From CAILZL01 sp049840395 (lineage in GTDB: Bacteria > Pseudomonadota > Gammaproteobacteria > Steroidobacterales > Steroidobacteraceae): DNA of 64,000 bases. Location of the stretch: assembly GCA_049840395.1 (NCBI GenBank), contig JASGLD010000008.1, forward strand, positions 62,001 through 126,000, in the 5' to 3' direction. Position 1 is the first letter of the stretch; each line of letters begins with the position of its first letter. The notes beneath the pieces were generated by a model. That model did no database searches. It was not told the origin of the DNA and saw only the letters and a list, made by a program, of their open reading frames with translations. Position numbers and translations under genes: made by a program. This document shows positions 44,193-54,513 of this stretch, piece by piece.

Positions 44193-44873
44193 ATGTTAAA
44201 ACTCGAAAACATCTGCCAGGTTTATCGCACCACCGAAGTAGAAACGCGTGCATTGGATAACGTCTCATTGGAAATCAATGCCGGCGAATTTCTGGCCATC
44301 ATGGGACCCTCCGGCTGCGGCAAATCAACACTGCTGAATATCCTGGGCTTGCTCGACAGCCCAACCAGCGGCGCTTACTGGTTCATGGGTGAAGATGTTG
44401 CCAAGCACACTGAGCAACAGCTCACCGTACTGCGTCGCGCCGCCATCGGCTTCGTCTTCCAAAGCTTCAATCTGATCGACGATCTCAATGTCGCAGAAAA
44501 CGTCGAAGTCGCACTGCTCTACCGCGGCATCAACGCCAGCGAACGCAAACGACGCGTAGCCGAAGCCTTGGAACATGTGGGCATCGCCCATCGCGCACGT
44601 CACATGCCGCAACAACTCTCCGGCGGTCAGCAACAACGCGTAGCCATTGCACGCGCACTGGTGGCTAAACCCAAGCTGATCCTGGCCGACGAACCCACCG
44701 GCAATCTCGACACCGAGAATGGCGAAGCCGTGATGCAATTGTTGGAAGGCATGGTGACCGCCGGCACCACCGTCATCATGGTCACTCACTCGCTGGCACA
44801 TGCGGCGCGCGCCATGCGCACGGTAAAACTATTGGACGGCAGAGTATCGAGCGAAACCCTGTTGGCCGCATAG
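44193..44873 (+). CDS. MacB/LolD-type ABC transporter ATPase
   Basis: This is a 226-residue ATP-binding protein. Walker A GPSGCGKST is at 38-46, the Q-loop FVFQSFNLIDDL at about 89, the signature LSGGQQQR at about 143, Walker B LILADEP at about 161 and the H-loop MVTHS at about 195. It belongs to the group that drives FtsX/MacB-type permeases (lipoprotein release, peptide or macrolide efflux). It is the only ATPase in the operon, so it probably energises all the permeases that follow. A good ribosome site (AAAGGAG) precedes the ATG. Confidence 0.96.
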   Translation: MLKLENICQVYRTTEVETRALDNVSLEINAGEFLAIMGPSGCGKSTLLNILGLLDSPTSGAYWFMGEDVAKHTEQQLTVLRRAAIGFVFQSFNLIDDLNVAENVEVALLYRGINASERKRRVAEALEHVGIAHRARHMPQQLSGGQQQRVAIARALVAKPKLILADEPTGNLDTENGEAVMQLLEGMVTAGTTVIMVTHSLAHAARAMRTVKLLDGRVSSETLLAA

Positions 44874-44892
44874 AAAAAGCAGGCAGGCAGAC

Positions 44893-47298
44893 ATGCAAAA
44901 TTATATTTCTGCAGCGCTGCGTAACTTCGTGCGCAATCGCTTCTACTCGGCGGTGGGCATTGCAGTGCTGGCGATCGGCTTGAGCGCGGCGATTCTGATG
45001 GCGCTTTACATTCGCGCCCAATGGAATTACGACCGCATCAGCCTTGCCGAAGATCACAGCATTCCCGCCTATGAGCGCACTTATCTAGCAGCAACGATTG
45101 AAGCGCTCTCAGGCCAGGCGCCGATCTACGATGCCAAGAGCCCGGTGAAGTTGGCCGAATTGCTCAAGCTCAGATTCGCTGAAATCGAGACCACCACTCG
45201 AATCACCGACCAGGAAGTTTTATTGCGACGCAACTTGGTCGAGGCGAAGGAAAAAATCTATTGGGCAGACAGCAATGTGTTCGACCTGCTGCCGCTGTCG
45301 GTGTTGAACGGCAACCTGAGCACCGCCTTGCAGCGTCCGGATGGCATCGTAGTGCCGCTCAGCATAGCCAGAAAATATTTTGGCGATGCCGACCCCATCG
45401 GTCAGTCACTGCTTATCAACGATGCGCAACCCATGACTGTCACTGCGGTGATCGAGGATCTACCCAGCAATACCACCCAGCTGGAGTCGGGCATCTTCGC
45501 CAGCGGCCTGGCAAGCCAATCGTTGCTGACCAAGTACAGCAACGACCCCCAGAGAACACCCGGACGAGGTCTGTCATGGGATACACGAACTTACTTGCGG
45601 CTTGCACCGAATGCGTCAATCGAGCCGCTGCAAACGGCCATGCAAAAGTTCGGCAGGGAATACACCGGGATGCCGCCCATGCCTGGACTACAGGCCTACT
45701 GGCAGTTCATCCGCTATGACCAGGTGCACAGCTTCTCCGGCTTGAATCCGGGCAAGACCGATCACTTCGCAATGGCGATCGCATTGGGACTATTGATTTT
45801 GTTGGTTGCCTGTGCGGTGTTCATCAATCTTGCCACCGCGCGCTCAGCGCAACGCGCGCTGGAAGTCGGCATTAGAAAAGCCTGTGGCGCCAATCGTAGC
45901 GCCCTCACCCTGCAATTCATGGGCGAAACGCTGGGGCAGGTAATGCTGGCGGCCATGATGGCGATTGGCCTGGCCGAATTGCTCCTCCCCACATTGAATG
46001 CCTTCACCGATGCAGGCGTGGTATTCGACTATGGACGTAACCCTGCGTTACTGGCCTGGATTGCCGCAGGCGCATTGTTGCTGGGCATCATCACCGGCCT
46101 CTATCCAGCCGTGGTGCTGGCCTCGCTGAAGACAATTGATGTCCTCGGAAAAAAAGCCCGCATGGCACGCGGCATCAGCACAAGGAGTGTCCTGGTGACA
46201 ATGGAGTTCGCAGTACTCATCGTGCTGTTGATCGTTGCGGCGGTCATTTATCGACAACGCTTCTACGCCACGCATGAAGCATTGCGGGTAGATGCGGAAC
46301 AAGTACTAATCATTCGTGCGCCTCACAACCAGGCTTTCAAAGATGAATTGCGCGCCCTCCCCGGTGTACGCGAGTTATCCAGCTCCGACTATGGCCTGCT
46401 TAATGGTGTTTCCTTTGCCAACTTCAGAGCGCCAGACGGCACAGATAAATCCATCGGATTAACCACCGTGGAGGCAGGAATATTTGGTCTTTACGGATTA
46501 AAGCCCATAGCAGGACAAGTGGCAGCCGATGACGCCCCAGCCTCGCCAGCAACAGCCCGTCTTGTCATCAACGAAAGCGCCATTCGACGTCTTGGCTTGG
46601 CATCACCGACCAACGCCATTGGCCAAACCATTTCGCTCAAACGCGGCGATGGCGGCAGTGGCGCGGGTGAAATAATTGCCGTCGTTCCCGACTTCACCAT
46701 GGGCAGCGTGCAGAAGAAAATCGAGCCCTGGGTTTATCGCCTGGTAAACAACTACAAGGGTACCAGCCTGATCAGTATCAAGCTGAGTGGAAAAAACATT
46801 CCGGAAACATTGGTAGCCATCGACAAATTATGGAGCGCTACCGGCGCAACCACTGCCATCGATCGCTTCTTTCTCAGCGATCACTTTCAGGCACTCTACT
46901 TATCCGTAATACGGCAGGCCCATCTATTCGCCCTATTTTCCGGCGTTGCCGTGTTGCTCGCCTGCATGGGTTTAATCGGCCTCGCCGCCTCTACCATTCA
47001 ACAGCGCACCAAGGAAATCGGCATCCGCAAGGCCATGGGCGCAAGCACTGCGGCAGTCATGCGCATGCTGACCCTGCAGTTCACCAAGCCAGTGCTATAC
47101 GCAAACCTACTGGCCTGGCCGATTGCAGCACTGGCGATGAATCGCTGGCTGAGAGGCTTTGCTTATCACGTGGATCTTGAAGCGTGGATATTTATTGCGG
47201 CGACAACTTTGACTCTGGTGCTTGCCGCACTCACCGTCAGTGCCCATTGCTATGCCGTGGCGCGCGCCAAGCCGGTTACGGCGCTCAGGTATGAGTAG
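44893..47298 (+). CDS. Array permease 1, duplicated FtsX/MacB-type ABC permease
   Basis: This is an 801-residue permease and the first of the tandem set. Helix 1 (about 18-38) is followed by periplasmic domain 1 (to about 285). An FtsX block has the coupling segment RRALEVGIRKACGA (about 318). A second anchor helix (about 435) and periplasmic domain 2 come next, and a final FtsX block with RTKEIGIRKAMGA (about 710) completes the protein. The two halves are related, so one chain has about eight helices. It differs from its neighbours by a divergent N terminus (MQNYISAALRNFVRNRFYS) and by lacking the cysteine pair of periplasmic domain 2. It ends in ALRYE. It begins 19 nt after the ATPase gene. 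Confidence 0.94.
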   Translation: MQNYISAALRNFVRNRFYSAVGIAVLAIGLSAAILMALYIRAQWNYDRISLAEDHSIPAYERTYLAATIEALSGQAPIYDAKSPVKLAELLKLRFAEIETTTRITDQEVLLRRNLVEAKEKIYWADSNVFDLLPLSVLNGNLSTALQRPDGIVVPLSIARKYFGDADPIGQSLLINDAQPMTVTAVIEDLPSNTTQLESGIFASGLASQSLLTKYSNDPQRTPGRGLSWDTRTYLRLAPNASIEPLQTAMQKFGREYTGMPPMPGLQAYWQFIRYDQVHSFSGLNPGKTDHFAMAIALGLLILLVACAVFINLATARSAQRALEVGIRKACGANRSALTLQFMGETLGQVMLAAMMAIGLAELLLPTLNAFTDAGVVFDYGRNPALLAWIAAGALLLGIITGLYPAVVLASLKTIDVLGKKARMARGISTRSVLVTMEFAVLIVLLIVAAVIYRQRFYATHEALRVDAEQVLIIRAPHNQAFKDELRALPGVRELSSSDYGLLNGVSFANFRAPDGTDKSIGLTTVEAGIFGLYGLKPIAGQVAADDAPASPATARLVINESAIRRLGLASPTNAIGQTISLKRGDGGSGAGEIIAVVPDFTMGSVQKKIEPWVYRLVNNYKGTSLISIKLSGKNIPETLVAIDKLWSATGATTAIDRFFLSDHFQALYLSVIRQAHLFALFSGVAVLLACMGLIGLAASTIQQRTKEIGIRKAMGASTAAVMRMLTLQFTKPVLYANLLAWPIAALAMNRWLRGFAYHVDLEAWIFIAATTLTLVLAALTVSAHCYAVARAKPVTALRYE

Positions 47299-47307
47299 GG
47301 GACAGGA

Positions 47308-49659
47308 ATGTTCAAAAACTATCTGGCCGCCGCGCTGCGGAATCTGGCGCGCAACAAATTGTACGCTGGCATCAGCATCATCGGCTTATTGATAGGAATT
47401 AGCTCGGCCATGCTGATGGCTTTGGTGATTCGCAATCAACTGAGCTTCGACCGCTTCATTCCAGATTTCGAACGCATTTATGTAGCCATCTCGATATTGA
47501 CTCCACCCGGAAGAGCACCTGACTACGACACATTGACACATCATCGCTTCGCAGCACTGCTCAAGGACCGAACCGAGATTGAAGCTGTCACCAGATTGGC
47601 GCCACAGCAAGTTACATTACGACATGATCGATTGACGGCGCGGGAGCATATCTACTGGGCTGACGCCAATGTATTTGACCTGCTGAGCCTGCCGGTTGCC
47701 AGCGGCGACGCGGCCGGTGCATTGCAACGTCCGGACAGCATTGTGCTCACCAAAGAGGTCGCGCGTAAGTATTTCGGACGCGACGATGCCGTAGGTCAAT
47801 CGCTTGTGGTTGACGATCACACAATGACAGTTGGCGCGATACTCGAAGACTTACCAGTCAACGGCACTCAACTGCAATCGGGTATTTTCGCCTCTGGTCT
47901 GGCGTCGTACTCTCCCTTGTGGAAGCAGGACAACGCACCAGCATCGGTATCTGGATTTGCCATTACCGTTCATACTTTTGTACGTCTGGCATCGCACGCG
48001 TCGGCGGAAGCGCTGGTTCCATGGTCATCTGCGCAGCTGCGCGAACTGGGCGTACCCCCTATCTACGGCGTGCAATTCTTGCGCGTCGACAGAGTGAACC
48101 ACTTTCCCGGATTCAACCCAGGCTTCCAAAGCAAACTGATAATGGCCGGCATCCTCGGCACGCTGATACTCATGGTTGCCTCGCTTAACTTCATCATGCT
48201 GTTCACGGCGCAAACTGCACGCCGCGTACTGGAAGTGGGCATACGCAAAGCATCGGGCGCGAACCGTGGCGCGTTGATGAGGCAATTCTTTGGCGAGACA
48301 TTCATTTATGTGGCGCTGGCGACAGTACTGGCAATTGCACTGACCGAGTTAGCGCTACCCAAAACGAATGCTTTTTTGAATAGCGGCGCCGAGCTGGATT
48401 ACGGCGACCCCGGGCTGCTTGCCTGTCTTATGGCCCTAACATCCCTGCTCACGCTGGCGACTGGGGCGTATCCGAGCCTGATACTTTCTGGACTACGCCC
48501 AGCGGCCATCTTGAGCGGAGTCATTCGGCTGATCGGCGGCTGTGGCGCGAGAATGGCATGGACAACATTGCAATTTGCAGTGCTCATCGGCCTGACAATT
48601 ACGGCGGCAGTAATCTATCAGCAGCGTATTTTCGCTACTAGCGATGCTTTGCGGATCGATACAGATCAAGTGCTGATCGTTCGCTCAGCCTGCAACACAG
48701 TATTGAAGAATCAATTGCAAGCCCTTCCCGGCATACGCAACGTAGCCTGCGCTGGCGAAGCGTTGCTAACAGGGCGTGGGTTCAGCAATCTGAAGTTAAG
48801 CGACGGTAGTCCAATAACTATCGACTGGCTGGATGTCGAACCGGAAATCTTCTCGTTATATGGATTGAAAGCGGTCGCCGGCGCCTTATCGCCAAATAGC
48901 CGCGGCGATCTTCCAGCCGGAGCACAACACTACGTCATCAACGAACTGGCGGCGCAACGGTTAGGTTTTGTGCCGGCTACCGCGGCTGTCGGTCAATCGC
49001 TGCCCTTGAAGGGCGATATCAGCGAAACTGCCACGATCATTGGTGTCGTCCCGGATTTTTCCATTTACGACATTCAACAAAGTATTCGTCCGACCATCTA
49101 CTCCCTCGGCAAAGACAACCGATACCAGATCATCAACGTAAAACTGACAGGGCCAGATCTGCCTAGCACCCTGGCAGCCATCGACAAATCGTGGCGGGCC
49201 ACCGGCGCAACACAACCCGTTGAACGCTTCCTGCTCAACGACTACTTGCAGAATCGTTATCTATCTCTGCTACGGCAAGCCCAGGCATTCGGGATGTTTT
49301 CCTGTTTTTCCATCATATTGTCCTGTCTTGGCTTGTTCGCTCTTGCAGCCTTCATTGCCGAACGCCGCACCAAGGAAATCGGCGTTCGCAAGGCATTGGG
49401 CGCCGGCACGAGTGAAATCATGCGAATGCTGGCGTGGCAATTCGTTCAGCCGGTGCTGTGGGCCAGTCTCATTGCCTGGCCGGTTTCCGCCTGGATCATG
49501 AACGAATGGCTGCATGGATTCGCTTATCACGTGGATTTGAATCCATGGATATTTATCGGCGCGACAGTGCTGGCGCTATTCATCGCACTGGCTACCGTCA
49601 GCATGCACTGCTATCACGTTGCGCGCGCCAAACCGGTAGCGGCACTCAGATATGAATAG
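47308..49659 (+). CDS. Array permease 2, duplicated FtsX/MacB-type ABC permease
   Basis: This 783-residue protein is the shortest complete member. It has the same architecture as permease 1: helix 1 at about 18-38, first coupling segment RRVLEVGIRKASGA, second RRTKEIGVRKALGA. The second periplasmic domain has a cysteine pair (C-x18-C, just after DQVLIVRSA) absent from permease 1. The first FtsX block has a shortened, Gly-rich exit (RLIGGCGARMA). The gap to permease 1 is 9 nt and supplies the ribosome site (TAGGGGACAGGAATG). It ends in ALRYE. Confidence 0.94.
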   Translation: MFKNYLAAALRNLARNKLYAGISIIGLLIGISSAMLMALVIRNQLSFDRFIPDFERIYVAISILTPPGRAPDYDTLTHHRFAALLKDRTEIEAVTRLAPQQVTLRHDRLTAREHIYWADANVFDLLSLPVASGDAAGALQRPDSIVLTKEVARKYFGRDDAVGQSLVVDDHTMTVGAILEDLPVNGTQLQSGIFASGLASYSPLWKQDNAPASVSGFAITVHTFVRLASHASAEALVPWSSAQLRELGVPPIYGVQFLRVDRVNHFPGFNPGFQSKLIMAGILGTLILMVASLNFIMLFTAQTARRVLEVGIRKASGANRGALMRQFFGETFIYVALATVLAIALTELALPKTNAFLNSGAELDYGDPGLLACLMALTSLLTLATGAYPSLILSGLRPAAILSGVIRLIGGCGARMAWTTLQFAVLIGLTITAAVIYQQRIFATSDALRIDTDQVLIVRSACNTVLKNQLQALPGIRNVACAGEALLTGRGFSNLKLSDGSPITIDWLDVEPEIFSLYGLKAVAGALSPNSRGDLPAGAQHYVINELAAQRLGFVPATAAVGQSLPLKGDISETATIIGVVPDFSIYDIQQSIRPTIYSLGKDNRYQIINVKLTGPDLPSTLAAIDKSWRATGATQPVERFLLNDYLQNRYLSLLRQAQAFGMFSCFSIILSCLGLFALAAFIAERRTKEIGVRKALGAGTSEIMRMLAWQFVQPVLWASLIAWPVSAWIMNEWLHGFAYHVDLNPWIFIGATVLALFIALATVSMHCYHVARAKPVAALRYE

Positions 49660-49668
49660 GAGACAGGG

Positions 49669-52059
49669 ATGTTCAAAAACTATCTGGCTGCCGCGCTGCG
49701 AAATCTGGCGCGCAACAGGCTCTACGCTGTCATCAATATCATTGGCCTGTCGGTAGGGTTCGCTGCGACGATATTGATCGCTCTGTTCATACGAAGTGAA
49801 TTCAGCTACGAGAACTTTATTCCGAATCGAGACCGCACCTATCTCGTCACCGAAACCATTGCATCACCTGGTGCAAAACCCATTGTGGCCTCGAATAGCC
49901 CGGCGGAACTTGCGGCCTGGCTCAAAGCCGACTTTCCGTTTATCGAGGCAGTCACGCGTTTGAATTCGCAGCGGACCACCCTGCGTCACCAAGACGTCGA
50001 AGCAATTGAAGAGATTTACTGGGCCGATCCGAATTTCTTCGAAGTCATTTCGCTGCCGGCCATTGCCGGCGATCCGCGAACGGCGTTGCAACAACCCGAT
50101 GGCATCGTTCTGACCAAACGCATCGCCCGGAAATATTTCGGCCGCGATAATGTCGTGGGCGAAACCCTTGAGATCGGACGAGCGCACAGCATGCGCGTTA
50201 CTGCAGTACTGGAGGATTTGCCCGTCAACACTCACCTAGACACCGAGATACTCGCTTCCGGAACAGCATCCTTCTCGTTATTGACCGAAGCGGATTCACG
50301 GTCTGCACCCTTGAGCAACGGCAACAACAACGCGGATTCGAAAACTTATATCCGCCTGCGCCAGGGCACTGCAGTAGAAGAGCTAAGCACGGCCATGCCG
50401 GCCTTCATTGCCCGTCACGCTCGCACTCAGAACTTCAGCGTCAGTTTCCCCATGTATCCGTTGAGCTCGATTCATCTGTATGCCTCCGCCTCCATGAGCA
50501 ATACACGCATGAGCGGCAGTCTCTCGGTTATCTATGCAGTCTCTGCCATCGGTGTTCTGATTCTGCTGGTAGCCGCCATCAACTTCGTAAACTTGATGAC
50601 GGCGCGAGCCACTCGACGCTCGCTCGAAGTCGGCGTACGTAAATCGTCGGGAGCACTGCGCCGCGATCTCATTGTTCAGTTCATTGGCGAGTCGATGCTC
50701 TACGCAGCGTTATCGATGTTGCTCGCCATCACCCTCGTCGAGCTGGCGCTACCCGCCTTCAATGCATTCCTTGGACAGACAATTCGTTTCGACTACTGGC
50801 AACAACCGCTACTACTCGCCTTGCTCCTGCTACTGACGTTCGGCACCGGCGCGTTGGCAGGCCTTTACCCGGCGCTGGTTTTGTCAGCATTTTCTCCAAT
50901 CGGAATCCTCAAGAACGACCGCATGGGTTCGGGTCGCGTACGTTATATCCTGGTGACCTGCCAATTCGCCGTACTCATCGGCCTCATCATTTCCACGGCG
51001 TTGATCTACCAACAAACGCGCTACGCGACGACTGAGGCGTTAAGGCTCAATCAAGATCAAATGCTCGGCGTCGAAACCGCTTGTAAATCCGGATTCAAGG
51101 ACGCCGTAATCGCATTGCCAGGCGTGCAGTCCGCAGCCTGTACGTTTTCGGTACCGACCTTGCCCGCAACGATACAGAACTTCGTCACTCTCGACGATGG
51201 ACGACAGATATGGGTTTGGAACACCTTTGTAGACATCGGCTTCTTCGAAACCTTTGATCTGAAACCGCTGGCCGGGCGCTTCTTCTCGGAAAAATATGGG
51301 TCCGACATGATGCAAAGAAATGCATCCGCGAATTCAGATTCCGTGATCGTCAATGAAACCCTGGTAAGAGCGCTGAACGTAAGCTCAGCGACAGCGGCGA
51401 TCGGACAAACATTTCGTTGCGGCCCGCGCAAGTGCGAAATTATCGGCGTCGTTCCCGATTATGCAGAAGACTCCGTCCGAGAGCTGATCAGACCGATGCT
51501 ATATCGTTACGACCCCAATCAATTTCGCGTATTGGCCATCAAGCTGCGCGGCCAGGATGTGCCAGAAACATTGCGTGCCATCGATCAGCTATGGAGTCAG
51601 CTGGGCGACGCCCGCCCCATCTCGCGCGTTTTCTTGAATGAGCGCATTCAATTGCTCTACCAGGACATCACGCGACAAAGCCAGCTATTCACCCTGTTCA
51701 GCACGATTGCACTATGCATCGCCTGCCTGAGCGTATTCGGACTGGCAGCTTTTACGGCAGAACGCCGCACCAAGGAAATCGGTGTCCGCAAAGCCATGGG
51801 CGCAGGCACAAGCGAAGTCATGCGCATGTTGATATGGCAATTCGCTCGACCCGTGCTATGGGCAAATTTGATCGCGTGGCCCGTAGCCGGCTACTGCATG
51901 AGCCGCTGGCTAGGTGGATTCGCTTATCACATTGAGCTGCAACCCTGGTTGTTTGCCGCCGCTTCGATGGTGGCATTGGTCATCGCCCTGCTCACCGTCA
52001 GTGTGCATTGCTATCTGGTGGCGCGCGCCAAGCCCGTTACGGCACTTAGATACGAATAA
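49669..52059 (+). CDS. Array permease 3, duplicated FtsX/MacB-type ABC permease
   Basis: This 796-residue permease has coupling segments RRSLEVGVRKSSGA and RRTKEIGVRKAMGA. Periplasmic domain 2 has the C-x18-C pair and in addition a second close pair (RCGPRKC) before the conserved IIGVVPDY strand, not seen in its neighbours. The 9-nt junction to permease 2 contains the ribosome site GGAGACAGG. It ends in ALRYE. Confidence 0.94.
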   Translation: MFKNYLAAALRNLARNRLYAVINIIGLSVGFAATILIALFIRSEFSYENFIPNRDRTYLVTETIASPGAKPIVASNSPAELAAWLKADFPFIEAVTRLNSQRTTLRHQDVEAIEEIYWADPNFFEVISLPAIAGDPRTALQQPDGIVLTKRIARKYFGRDNVVGETLEIGRAHSMRVTAVLEDLPVNTHLDTEILASGTASFSLLTEADSRSAPLSNGNNNADSKTYIRLRQGTAVEELSTAMPAFIARHARTQNFSVSFPMYPLSSIHLYASASMSNTRMSGSLSVIYAVSAIGVLILLVAAINFVNLMTARATRRSLEVGVRKSSGALRRDLIVQFIGESMLYAALSMLLAITLVELALPAFNAFLGQTIRFDYWQQPLLLALLLLLTFGTGALAGLYPALVLSAFSPIGILKNDRMGSGRVRYILVTCQFAVLIGLIISTALIYQQTRYATTEALRLNQDQMLGVETACKSGFKDAVIALPGVQSAACTFSVPTLPATIQNFVTLDDGRQIWVWNTFVDIGFFETFDLKPLAGRFFSEKYGSDMMQRNASANSDSVIVNETLVRALNVSSATAAIGQTFRCGPRKCEIIGVVPDYAEDSVRELIRPMLYRYDPNQFRVLAIKLRGQDVPETLRAIDQLWSQLGDARPISRVFLNERIQLLYQDITRQSQLFTLFSTIALCIACLSVFGLAAFTAERRTKEIGVRKAMGAGTSEVMRMLIWQFARPVLWANLIAWPVAGYCMSRWLGGFAYHIELQPWLFAAASMVALVIALLTVSVHCYLVARAKPVTALRYE

Positions 52060-52068
52060 GGAGGCAAG

Positions 52069-54504
52069 ATGTTTCGTAGCTACCTTGCCGCCGCATTGCG
52101 CAATCTCGCCGGCAACAAATTCCACTCCTTCATCAGCATTGCCGGGCTAGCGGTTGGCATCAGTGCGGCCATCATGGTTACGCTGGTCATCCGTCAACAA
52201 CTCAGCTTCGATCAATTCATTCCAGGATACGAACGAACTTACCTGGGCATCAGCGTATTGATATCACCGGGTCGGGAGCCCTATTACACGGCCATATCGA
52301 ACAATCGCACGGCGGCGCTATTGAAGTTGAAGTTTCCGGAAATCGAAGCCGCCACGCGTCTGGCGGAACAGGAAGTTTCTTTGCAGCACGGCGCGGTAGA
52401 AGCACGAGAAATCGCATACTGGGCCAACTCAGATGTATTTTCGGTACTGCCCTTGCCGGTTTTCAGCGGCGACCTCGCATCCGCCTTGCAACGCGCGGAT
52501 ACCGCGGTCATCACCCGCTCAATTTCAAGAAAGTATTTTGGCAGAGATGACTCGGTTGGCGAGACGCTGCAAATCAATAAAACACATCCGGTAACGATCA
52601 CTGCAGTCATCGAAGATCTACCTGACAATGGCACCCACCTATCAAGTGGCATATTCGTTTCAGGCAACGTCCCGTACTCCAAACTGACCACATTCGATAA
52701 CGATCCCGGGAATGCACCAGACAGCCCGAACTTCTTCGTTTCTGTTGCCACCTATATTCGACTGACACCCAGCGCTTCGATAGACCGGCTGCAGGCAGCG
52801 ATGCCGAAACTCTTGGATGAACTATGGGCGCAACGCAAACCCGGCATCCAGGCTTCGTTGCAGTTGGTCCGATTGGATAAGGTGCATTTGTTTTCGGGAT
52901 TGAATCCCGAAATTGCTCCCCGGCTGACCTTGGCCGCGATAATGGGAGCACTCATTTTATTGGCCGCCTGCATCAACTTCGTCAACCTCGCCACTGCAGG
53001 TGCAAAGCGCCGAGCACTGGAAGTAGGCATCAGGAAAACCTGCGGGGCGAGTCGTCGGACACTTGTCGTACAGTTCATAGGCGAGGCAACGGTCTATGTG
53101 CTGTTCGCCACAGCGTTCGCCATCGCATTGGTCGAGCTGTTGCTGCCGCACATGAACGCCTTTCTGAATTCCAGCGCCACCTTTAATTACTGGAATGCGC
53201 CATCGATCCTGGCCTGCCTTGGCGCGAGCGTCATCGTGTTGGGCGTGATTGCCGGCGCTTATCCGGCACTGGTGCTGGCATCCTTCCAGCCCACCAAGGT
53301 GCTAGTGGGGAAAACCAGCTATTCCGGAAAATCTACGCTAGCCAGACAGGGATTGGTCACGCTGCAGTTCGCTATCTTGATTGGACTCATCATCGCAGTC
53401 GCTGTTGTAGAGCGGCAGCGCCAATTTTCCAACCATAACGATTTGAGCGTGGATACCGATCAGTTGCTGATGGTTCGACCCACCGTCCTCGCATTAGAAG
53501 CCATGTTTAATCCATGCGACGAGTCGTTCAGAGCCAAGCTGCAAATCTTGCCTGAGATACGCGGCATCGCATGCACAAGCGATTCCTTCCTCACCGGACA
53601 GAGCTTCTCCAGTTATCAACGCAAGGATGGCGGCATCGTAAGCGTGAGTTTTGCGGCGGTCGATATCAACGGACTGGAGTTATACGGGCAGCAGCCCCTT
53701 GCCGGAAGGTTCTTCGATTCATCAATGGACAGCGGCATCAACACCGGAAAAGTTGCTGCCGGCTCACTTACCCGGTTTGTAATCAATGAGACTGCCGTAC
53801 AGAAACTGGGCTATAGCTCACCGCGAGAGGCAGTTGGTAAAACTATTGACCTCCAAATCGGAAAGTATGCCGGCGGCGAAATCATCGGCGTGGTCAAGGA
53901 TTTTTCGCTGCGATCAATGGAGCATCAGGTAGCCGCCACACTTTATACGCCGACAGGCATCCAGCAACCCGGCTTTTTGAGCATCAAACTGAGCGGCCAG
54001 AAAACCAAACAAACACTGACCTACATCGATAGCGCATGGCTTGCCGCAGGCGCCTTCAAGCCGATTGAGCGCTATTTTCTGAGCGACTACTTACAGAGCC
54101 TGTATCTGAACATTCTGCATCAGGTACAAATGCTGGGCATTTTTTCCGGCATCGCCCTGCTACTGAGCTGTCTTGGGCTCATTGGCTTGTCTATAGCGAC
54201 AGCAGCCCGGCGCACCAAGGAAATCGGCATCCGCAAAGCGATGGGAGCCGGCACGGGGGAAATACTATTGCTGTTGTTGTGGCAGTTTACCAAGCCGGTG
54301 CTGTGGGCCAATCTGATCGCGTGGCCCGCAACGGCCCTCATCATGCACCGCTGGCTGCAAGGCTTTGCCTACCACATCGATCTTGAGCCCTGGTTATTCC
54401 CGGCAGCCACCGGGGTGGCGCTGCTGATTGCGTCGTTGACGGTAAGCACGCACTGCTATCTCGTTGCCCGCGCCAAACCAGTGATGGCACTCAGATACGA
54501 ATAA
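52069..54504 (+). CDS. Array permease 4, duplicated FtsX/MacB-type ABC permease
   Basis: This 811-residue protein is the longest complete member. Coupling segments are RRALEVGIRKTCGA and RRTKEIGIRKAMGA. An insertion of about eight residues precedes the C-x18-C pair of periplasmic domain 2. The last FtsX block has a Leu-rich stretch (GEILLLLLWQF) instead of the usual EVMRMLxWQF. The junction TAAGGAGGCAAGATG provides a strong ribosome site. It ends in ALRYE. Confidence 0.94.
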   Translation: MFRSYLAAALRNLAGNKFHSFISIAGLAVGISAAIMVTLVIRQQLSFDQFIPGYERTYLGISVLISPGREPYYTAISNNRTAALLKLKFPEIEAATRLAEQEVSLQHGAVEAREIAYWANSDVFSVLPLPVFSGDLASALQRADTAVITRSISRKYFGRDDSVGETLQINKTHPVTITAVIEDLPDNGTHLSSGIFVSGNVPYSKLTTFDNDPGNAPDSPNFFVSVATYIRLTPSASIDRLQAAMPKLLDELWAQRKPGIQASLQLVRLDKVHLFSGLNPEIAPRLTLAAIMGALILLAACINFVNLATAGAKRRALEVGIRKTCGASRRTLVVQFIGEATVYVLFATAFAIALVELLLPHMNAFLNSSATFNYWNAPSILACLGASVIVLGVIAGAYPALVLASFQPTKVLVGKTSYSGKSTLARQGLVTLQFAILIGLIIAVAVVERQRQFSNHNDLSVDTDQLLMVRPTVLALEAMFNPCDESFRAKLQILPEIRGIACTSDSFLTGQSFSSYQRKDGGIVSVSFAAVDINGLELYGQQPLAGRFFDSSMDSGINTGKVAAGSLTRFVINETAVQKLGYSSPREAVGKTIDLQIGKYAGGEIIGVVKDFSLRSMEHQVAATLYTPTGIQQPGFLSIKLSGQKTKQTLTYIDSAWLAAGAFKPIERYFLSDYLQSLYLNILHQVQMLGIFSGIALLLSCLGLIGLSIATAARRTKEIGIRKAMGAGTGEILLLLLWQFTKPVLWANLIAWPATALIMHRWLQGFAYHIDLEPWLFPAATGVALLIASLTVSTHCYLVARAKPVMALRYE

Positions 54505-54513
54505 GGAGGTTGT